From positions 1-25,816 of the forward strand of contig JBNGIQ010008257.1 of NCBI GenBank assembly GCA_049999765.1: a stretch of DNA of 25,816 bases, written 5' to 3'. Of this stretch, positions 20,584-25,816 are shown piece by piece. The DNA is from Phaeoceros laevis. Lineage: Eukaryota > Anthocerotophyta > Anthocerotopsida > Notothyladales. How positions within the stretch are numbered: the first letter of the stretch is position 1; each line of letters begins with the position of its first letter. Position numbers and translations under genes: made by a program. The notes under the pieces were generated by a model. It searched no databases. It saw only the letters and a program-made list of their open reading frames with translations, and was not told the DNA's origin.

Positions 20584-22218
20584 TTAGAGGCGGGAGGTGG
20601 CCACGGGGTTGGCAAAGCACGGGTCTTGTCTTAGTTTGGCCATGTGTGCCTTGCCCAGATTGATGGAAACGTCATACTCCAAGTGAGAGAACGGTGTAGG
20701 CAAGATCACGGCTGAGTTCTGGTGCATGGGAGGACGCACATGAACGTAAGTTGCAACACCGCCGAACTCCAGGTCGGAGGATTCATACAAGGGCAAGGAG
20801 CCCCAGTGTGTTACGCTCAGTGTGCTGCCTGCCCTGGCGGTCTCAGCTAGCCTGACGGATCTGCCTGGCCTGAGAGCTTCTTCAAGAAAGTCCACCCGGG
20901 ATTGGATGTTCTCTCGTGTCACTTCCACCAAGCTGTTGTGCATCAATCCCGCAGTCCAGGACAAGGGCTTACCTGCACAAGTTCACGCATTTCGCGTCAG
21001 ATGAGATGCGGCTATTGAAGGAGGCTGTCACATCTATGCAGGGGTTAGGCTTTCCATGGTACTTCGAACGTCTCCTGCCATGGCCTCCGGGAGAGCCGTG
21101 ACTGAGCAGTTGGTAAGGAGGTCGCGTGGTAGCGGAAGCACGCTGTCGCGGAAGCTTGCAATTAGCAGGCAACATGTTTTCGCTGCGGCTGGACAGGCTT
21201 GAGCTTGCACAACCGAGCGCCAGAGATGTGCGGCCAGTGCTTCAAACTTGGAGAAGACGAGGCCGAGGGGCCTGATGTTGATGTTACAGTCACTCCTCAG
21301 CTGTTGGAGCTTTTCCTCTGTGAATCGAAAGGTATGCCAGGTTGAATCTGAGCTGCTCGCCAGAAGAGCAGAGTCTGCTTGTGATGTATCGGCGTGAGAG
21401 TAGTCCTGGTACTCGGGGATTGGGACGTTCACTTGGGGAGGACGGCGAGCTTTTATCAGAGTTGTTCGGTTGTAGAATGGAGGCTTGGGGGGGATGTAGC
21501 CGCGGGCAAACTGGCTCCACAATCTCATGGTGTAGCTGAGGCTCGTGCCATCCATAAGAATGTGACACGTAGCCACTCCCAAGCTCAGTCCCCCGCATTG
21601 AAACCTTGTTAGCTGCGAAGCAAGAAATGAGTCCAGTAGCGGTCTTTCAATTCTGACGCGGACAGGAGGTTCCAGTGGGTGCATTTTACCTTGATGTCGA
21701 GCGGGAAAACGTCGGATGTTGCAGCTGTTTGTGGAACCAGCTCCGGTTGCGGAACAAGTTGTGCCATGAATGGGCAGCAGGAAGGGTGCTGGAGAACATC
21801 CAATCGGGCGGCAACCTCGGCTGTGGTGATCCTGGCGCCGCTGTCATCGCAATGGACCTCCCACCTGCAGGATTTGTCATCAGAAAGTAGAACTCAGAAC
21901 TCAGCGTACAGACTGCTGCAGTCAGTCATCTACAGCACTCTGGAAATGCTGCAGGAATGAATTCTACCTCCCGTCCACATTGATGAACTTTCCAGCGAGG
22001 CAGGGAAGGTAAACCAGGAGCTTGGACAACGAATCTCGAAGCTTCTGGCAGATTATTTCAGTATCCCTGTACGAAGGCTTATAGAAGTAGATGCAAGAAT
22101 CTTGGCGCAATGGGAACAGCTGCTCGAAGTTGGACAGCAAATGTCGGGCATGTTGTGGAGGGGTCGGAGATGCTGGCCGTATCACATGGGTGGAGTGAGT
22201 TATCACCTGCACCTCCAT
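20584..22218 (-). CDS. BAHD-family acyltransferase (HCT-like)
   Basis: The product is a soluble acyl-CoA-dependent transferase of plant specialised metabolism. The exons are 21968-22218, 21690-21864, 21063-21612 and 20584-20972 (454 residues, the usual family length). The introns of 103, 77 and 90 bp all have GT..AG ends and keep frame: VDGR|WEVHCDD, LDIK|LTRFQCGG and AGDVR|SKPLSW. The start at 22218 gives MEVQVITHSTHVIRPASPTP, the standard BAHD opening; open frame upstream lacks similarity. The catalytic HxxxDG is present as HILMDG, with His at about residue 159. SRPLSYA-like (KPLSWTAG) and LPLYE elements follow in the right order. The structural DFGWG motif is degenerate (SSDLEFGG, about residue 390). 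HCT or a related hydroxycinnamoyl transferase is the closest type by feel; the acceptor cannot be named. Confidence 0.94.
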
Positions 22219-22315
22219 GCCCACAAGAGCAAGGTTGCACAAAGGCAGGAATGAGCTCGAAGTGCTTGAAGAAGCAGAAGCAGGTACGATGACCACCGGC
22301 TATGTGAGTGTGCAC

Positions 22316-22321
22316 CACGTG
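22316..22321. promoter_or_regulatory. CACGTG (G-box) upstream of the BAHD gene
   Basis: CCACGTG lies 98 bp upstream of the BAHD start codon at 22218, a typical promoter position. Four more CACGTG boxes follow upstream (22969, 23037, 23588, 23796). Light, ABA or jasmonate responsive bHLH/bZIP binding is possible but unproven. Confidence 0.45.
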
Positions 22322-23037
22322 CAGTTCTCTGTTTGGTTCTGCAAACCCTTTGCTGCAAAGTTCTGTGCAGTGAAAGAAAAAGGCTGTTCACCACACTCGC
22401 ACAAAGCATGCGAATGTGTCGGCAGAGCCCACTCCACCGCCCTGTCCTGCTCTTGCCCGTCCTGCATGCATAGTTAATATTCGTTTCGTAGTTATCCCAA
22501 TCTGAGCTCTCAACACACTTGGCTTGCCTGCAGTGTGGTAATACTGCAACATTTTTGCTCTGCAACCCTTGTATGCTCTCTCACTCGGTTACAACTCAAA
22601 TTCTAGTTTCAGCAACTAATGTTGATAGCTAGGAACAACAGCAATTACGAAGATTTGTCTTTCATATGCAGATGCATATACTGTCTAATGTTGTCATTAG
22701 ACATGCTGGATGAAATCAGTAAGGCGTGGTAAAATATTACAAGGACGGTGAATGTCAGAGCCTTCCCAAGCTGACAAGGCTGGTCCATTATGATGCCTTT
22801 TGGTTCAATTATTGAGGTTCTGTGAAGTTCCATTGCAGAGTTAAGAATTGGTGAATAGTCGCTGTCAAGCCCGTCCTTTGTACTGCCACTGCACTGACCA
22901 CATAAAACAATTCTCTTCAAAGTGCGCGTTTGCATCTTCCGTAGAGTTCCACGCAATTTCAGATTCACCACGTGGCGCGATTGAAGCCTTCAGTTAGCTG
23001 AGGAGCCATTCTGCACATCAGGATTTTTATGAGCTTC

Positions 23038-23133
23038 ACGTGATATCGATGTTAGTCCCTTGCATGCTTGTTCAATTTGCATGAGGCAGGGTCATCTGAT
23101 ATCGATATCCGCGTAGATCTTGCATGCTTGTTG
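23038..23133. repeat. Short direct repeat pair
   Basis: The segment tgatatcgat, a few bases, then cttgcatgcttgtt occurs at 23041-23071 and again at 23097-23133. The spacer between the two conserved blocks differs in length. It lies in non-coding DNA; function is unknown. Confidence 0.6.
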
Positions 23134-24745
23134 GAGATGGATTAGACTGGTCAAAATCATCTCCACACAACTCACCCCGTGACCCCTTCCACTCATAGGC
23201 TTGCACAGCCGCTGCACTCATGATCAGAAAACTGCCAGGCGTCACAGCCTCATTCACGAGAGCATTGTTGGCACCTCCAACTACCTTTATCGACTAGTCC
23301 GCAATACCAAGAGAATCAAGCATAATGTTTGCTGATAGCTATTGAATACGCCTAGCAACTTGCCATTGAATGGCCTACATGATGGTTGGTTCTGATTACT
23401 ATGTGAGAGATGCCTAGCTCTTGCTCTACAGTATGAAACCTCCTGCTTACGTCAACCCATAAGCTCAAGGCATACGGCTAGTCATGCCATTGTCTGATAC
23501 CTTGATTGTGGAGAGACTGACTCAGAGTGGGTGCACATCGTATTAAGCACTGAATTGGATGCTGTGCGGGAGCATGGCAAAGCACACCACGTGAATTGCA
23601 ATGCACTCAAGAGGAAAGACATACAGGAACCGAACAATTAGTGCCACCATAACGGTAGAGATACGAAGCCATATAGATCTGGAGTATTAGAACTGAGTAC
23701 CGTACAGCCCTATGCATCACCGCCGATTTGGATGATAGAATGTGTTGACAGGAAATGCAGCAACATGTCAAGGGAGATCATATAGAAGCCTGCACCACGT
23801 GGTAAGGTACCTTCGCGGGGAAGTGTAGACACTTGTTGACAGTGGCATAAAATCACAACGGCTAGGCTGAACTGTTCAGGACAGACTTCGCTATTGGACG
23901 ATTTGCAGGTAGTACTCAGGTAGCTTCAGCGGTGTTGCCTGCATGTTGCCTGAAAGGAACTCTGGGCATTCTGTTTCAACGGGATTGCACTCGCATGTTG
24001 GTGAGAAGCAGGAAGGCAGCAGCACTTGTTTAGGTTTCGCACTGGTGCACTACCACACTCTAGCAAGCACGGTCTGCAAATTGTTGGCCTGCTGCCTCGT
24101 GCCACATAGCAGTCAGATTGGCAATTGCTGCCGTGGTGAGGTTCTATCCTCTTACAAGACCCAGCCAATTCATGGCATCCTTTCAGATTAGTGTAGGAAG
24201 CGCAGGTACCTCAAATACCACTGTCTTCTGCCCAAGAATTTTACTCTCTTGGATCCTGGTCCCGGGTCACACTTGTAGTCCAGCAGAAAAAGTCAAACCA
24301 ACTCTCTTCCCCAGCGCTGATGGCAGAAGATACTCACAAGCTTTGAGTGAGTCCCGATTCTTTTTCTGGTTGTGCTTCATTTCTCCAGCAGTACACAAAA
24401 CGTTGGATACAGTGGTTGCAACACTGTTTTGCGGCTTGTCTGCAGTGATTTTGAATCTAACTTTTCCCTCTCTTGTCTGCAGTGACTTGGAATGTAGCTT
24501 GTGTTTACGCTCAAATGCTGGCACAGAGGGCACACACTTGCTGTGTATCCTACTCCGCATTCTATATTGATACCAGCGTTCCTTGTCCGACTTGCACCTG
24601 TGCATGTCAATCAAACATCACCAGCCCAACGGGAACACCGACTTGTGTGGAACCGTAAGGATCTGTCAACTTCTGTTCTGTAATCGTTGTCATCCACTGG
24701 ACTTTGCTCATGCCATAGTGCTGGCTTCTTCTTTTTTGCACGACT

Positions 24746-24779
24746 AATTAAAACGCTGTTGCAATTAAAATGCTATTGC
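24746..24779. repeat. 17-bp tandem repeat in COBRA-like intron
   Basis: aattaaaacgctgttgc is followed directly by aattaaaatgctattgc (two mismatches). It lies at the 3' end of the second recognisable intron, next to its CAACAG acceptor. Confidence 0.8.
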
Positions 24780-24860
24780 AACAGCGAGTACCAGTGGCAC
24801 CAGGACTCGGGGCTTGTACTGTACCATGATATGTGCCCAGTCAAATTACATTGGCATGTC

Positions 24861-24944
24861 CAAGCCAACTATGTCGAGCATTGGAGGGGTAAGATTACTA
24901 TACAAGCCAACTATGTCGAGCATTGGAGGGGTAAGATTACTATA
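24861..24944 (+). repeat. Perfect 42-bp tandem duplication in the COBRA-like exon
   Basis: Copies at 24861-24902 and 24903-24944 are identical. The unit is 14 codons in frame and encodes QANYVEHWRGKITI twice; other COBRA proteins have the equivalent segment (NYKEYWRVKITI-like) once. Identity of the copies suggests a recent event or an assembly artefact. Confidence 0.95.
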
Positions 24945-25297
24945 AACCTGTTTAAGAATTACACCCAGTGGAATGTGGTTGCCCAACACCCCTACTTTTA
25001 CAACTTCGCCGACAGCAGAGCCCTGTATGGTGACATAAGTACGCTGTTGCCCACACTGGTTACTGTGATTTGATCCTTTCGGTGACTTCCAATCAACGTA
25101 GCAGCTGCTTGACCATGTACGTCCGCACATATGTAAATGACACGGTGGTGTTTTATGGCATCAAGCCCTTTAATGACATGCTTGTGAATGCTGGCCCAAA
25201 TGGGAATGTCCAGTAAGCAAGTAAACTCACCACCCCCATAGGAAAGACTACAATCTCTCCCACATACACCGGAGCACTGGCTAGATCATCAGTATTC

Positions 25298-25816
25298 TCA
25301 CGGTCGACCATTACAACTGCAACGCCCGTTTGCGAATCGATGCACACGGTACCCATCCCTCACCACAATGTCTCTCTGTTCAAGCCTTGACATGATTTCC
25401 GTGGAGCTGTGGCAGTCACTGCACATGCGTAGATTCTTCGTTACCACCAGAGGTGTCCCACTTGGAGTGTTCAACAGACCAAACGCCAGAGCTAGCTTCT
25501 CAGCATGCCCACAAAGCACATCTTCCTTTTCGTTCTCACTCAGTGGCTTCAACACCAACTTTGTGTGAGGTACGTGGCCTCCTTCCTGCTTCACACGTGC
25601 ATTTGTGCTCTTTACCTTAAGCGCAATATCCTTCCTCCTTTCTCCCACCAGAAATCTGTGTACCTCCTTATTTACCTCAATGCTCGCAACGGCAGGTTTC
25701 TTGCTAGCTCCTGCTGCCGTTCTCTGTGTTTCAATCCTGTCTACATCGGTCCACCTACCTGCATCTGCGTAGGCATTGGCCATGAGCACATAGGCAGACG
25801 CCATTTGAGGGTCCAG
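25298..25816 (-). CDS. PPR-DYW protein, DYW:KP type, C-terminal part (runs off the window)
   Basis: Only the last ~172 codons are inside the window; the frame stays open to the edge, so this is a 5'-truncated view of a longer gene and not a broken one. Visible parts: the end of the E motifs (YVLMANAYADAGRWTDV), a KP-type PG box (SKKPAVASIEV), the GGHVPHT segment, the deaminase signature HxE in CGHAEKLALAFGLL and the second zinc pair in MCSDCHSS, ending in CSCNGRP. KKPA plus a terminal GRP is the published signature of the DYW:KP group linked to U-to-C editing. The 14951-17191 gene is a clear paralogue over the same region. The stop codon lies about 70 bp from the end of the COBRA-like remnant, which runs convergently. 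Confidence 0.93.
   Translation of the reverse strand: MDPQMASAYVLMANAYADAGRWTDVDRIETQRTAAGASKKPAVASIEVNKEVHRFLVGERRKDIALKVKSTNARVKQEGGHVPHTKLVLKPLSENEKEDVLCGHAEKLALAFGLLNTPSGTPLVVTKNLRMCSDCHSSTEIMSRLEQRDIVVRDGYRVHRFANGRCSCNGRP

Larger units (their letters stand above)
22219..24030. other. Intergenic region with no recognisable gene
   Basis: This stretch lies between the start of the BAHD gene (-) and the first recognisable part of the COBRA-like remnant (+), so it may hold both promoters. It carries five CACGTG boxes and a short direct repeat near 23040-23133. Open frames of 60-110 codons occur on the minus strand (22645-22971 and 23072-23257), but they match no family I know, have no splice partners and are not called. 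N-terminal exons of the COBRA-like gene could be hidden here in decayed form; I could not trace them. Confidence 0.5.
24030..25225 (+). pseudogene. Broken, truncated COBRA-like gene
   Basis: COBRA proteins are GPI-anchored and control cellulose orientation in the wall. Recognisable pieces in order: IVGLLPR and, one frame off, SSQIGNCCRGEVLSS; then in another frame FQISVGSAGTSNTTV; then LPKNFTLLDPGPG in a shifted frame; then HTCSPAEKVKPT to SQAL. An intact intron (24347-24482) joins SQAL to MTWNVACVYAQMLAQ, and a second (24655-24784) joins CVEP to the exon with MCPVKLHWHVQANY. A duplicated 14-codon stretch, then NYTQWNVVAQHPYF, follow. After YGDI a roughly 110-bp non-matching block intervenes before VNDTVVFYGIKPFNDMLVNA, and the trace ends at GPNGNVQ. 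The C-terminal third, including the omega site, is absent, because the next gene begins at once. At least three frame breaks make a functional product unlikely, although assembly error is possible for some of them. Confidence 0.85.

Noticed and set aside
22645-23257. Minus-strand open frames of 108 and 61 codons
   Set aside because: No family similarity, no supporting splice sites, and lengths compatible with chance.

Overview
This is nuclear DNA from a land plant. The genes are intron-bearing, with many GT..AG introns of roughly 75-170 bp, and the window carries three members of the plant-specific PLS-class pentatricopeptide repeat (PPR) family. Two points narrow the organism to a seed-free plant (hornwort, lycophyte or fern). 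First, a 15-exon gene encodes a HEATR2/DNAAF5-type factor that assembles axonemal dyneins, which only plants with flagellate sperm are expected to need. Second, two PPR proteins have a KP-type PG box, and one of them ends in Gly-Arg-Pro. That is the DYW:KP signature, associated with U-to-C organelle RNA editing and known from hornworts, lycophytes and ferns. I cannot choose among these groups from the sequence alone.

Layout: 138-4414 (+) DNAAF5-like gene; 4415-5143 a convergent 3' region; 5144-6165 (-) two-exon WDR5-like WD40 gene; 6166-8077 an intergenic stretch without a recognisable gene; 8078-10546 (-) two-exon gene for an unrecognised 793-residue helical protein; 10547-11595 a spacer with a ~290-300 bp tandem duplication; 11596-14952 (-) and 14951-17191 (+) two intronless PPR genes arranged head to head, whose best start codons overlap on one CATG; 17726-20181 (+) ten-exon TFIIE alpha gene; 20584-22218 (-) four-exon BAHD acyltransferase gene; 22219 to about 24030 a gene-poor stretch with a cluster of CACGTG boxes; about 24030-25225 (+) a broken COBRA-like gene; 25298 to the window edge (-) the 3' end of a third PPR gene (DYW:KP).

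These are independent housekeeping and accessory loci, not an operon-like system. Functionally related genes are limited to the PPR family, which probably edits organellar transcripts: a DYW:KP protein with an aberrant C-terminus, a textbook DYW:KP C-terminus, and a long paralogue that has lost its deaminase domain and gained near-identical internal repeat units. Exon boundaries were deduced by hand from splice consensus, reading frame and family similarity, and have not been checked against transcripts. Start codons were placed on ATG. I did not find a clearly new biological system. The most unusual items are the PPR cluster, the fast-changing PPR array, the altered WDR5 pocket and the altered TFIIE alpha zinc ribbon.
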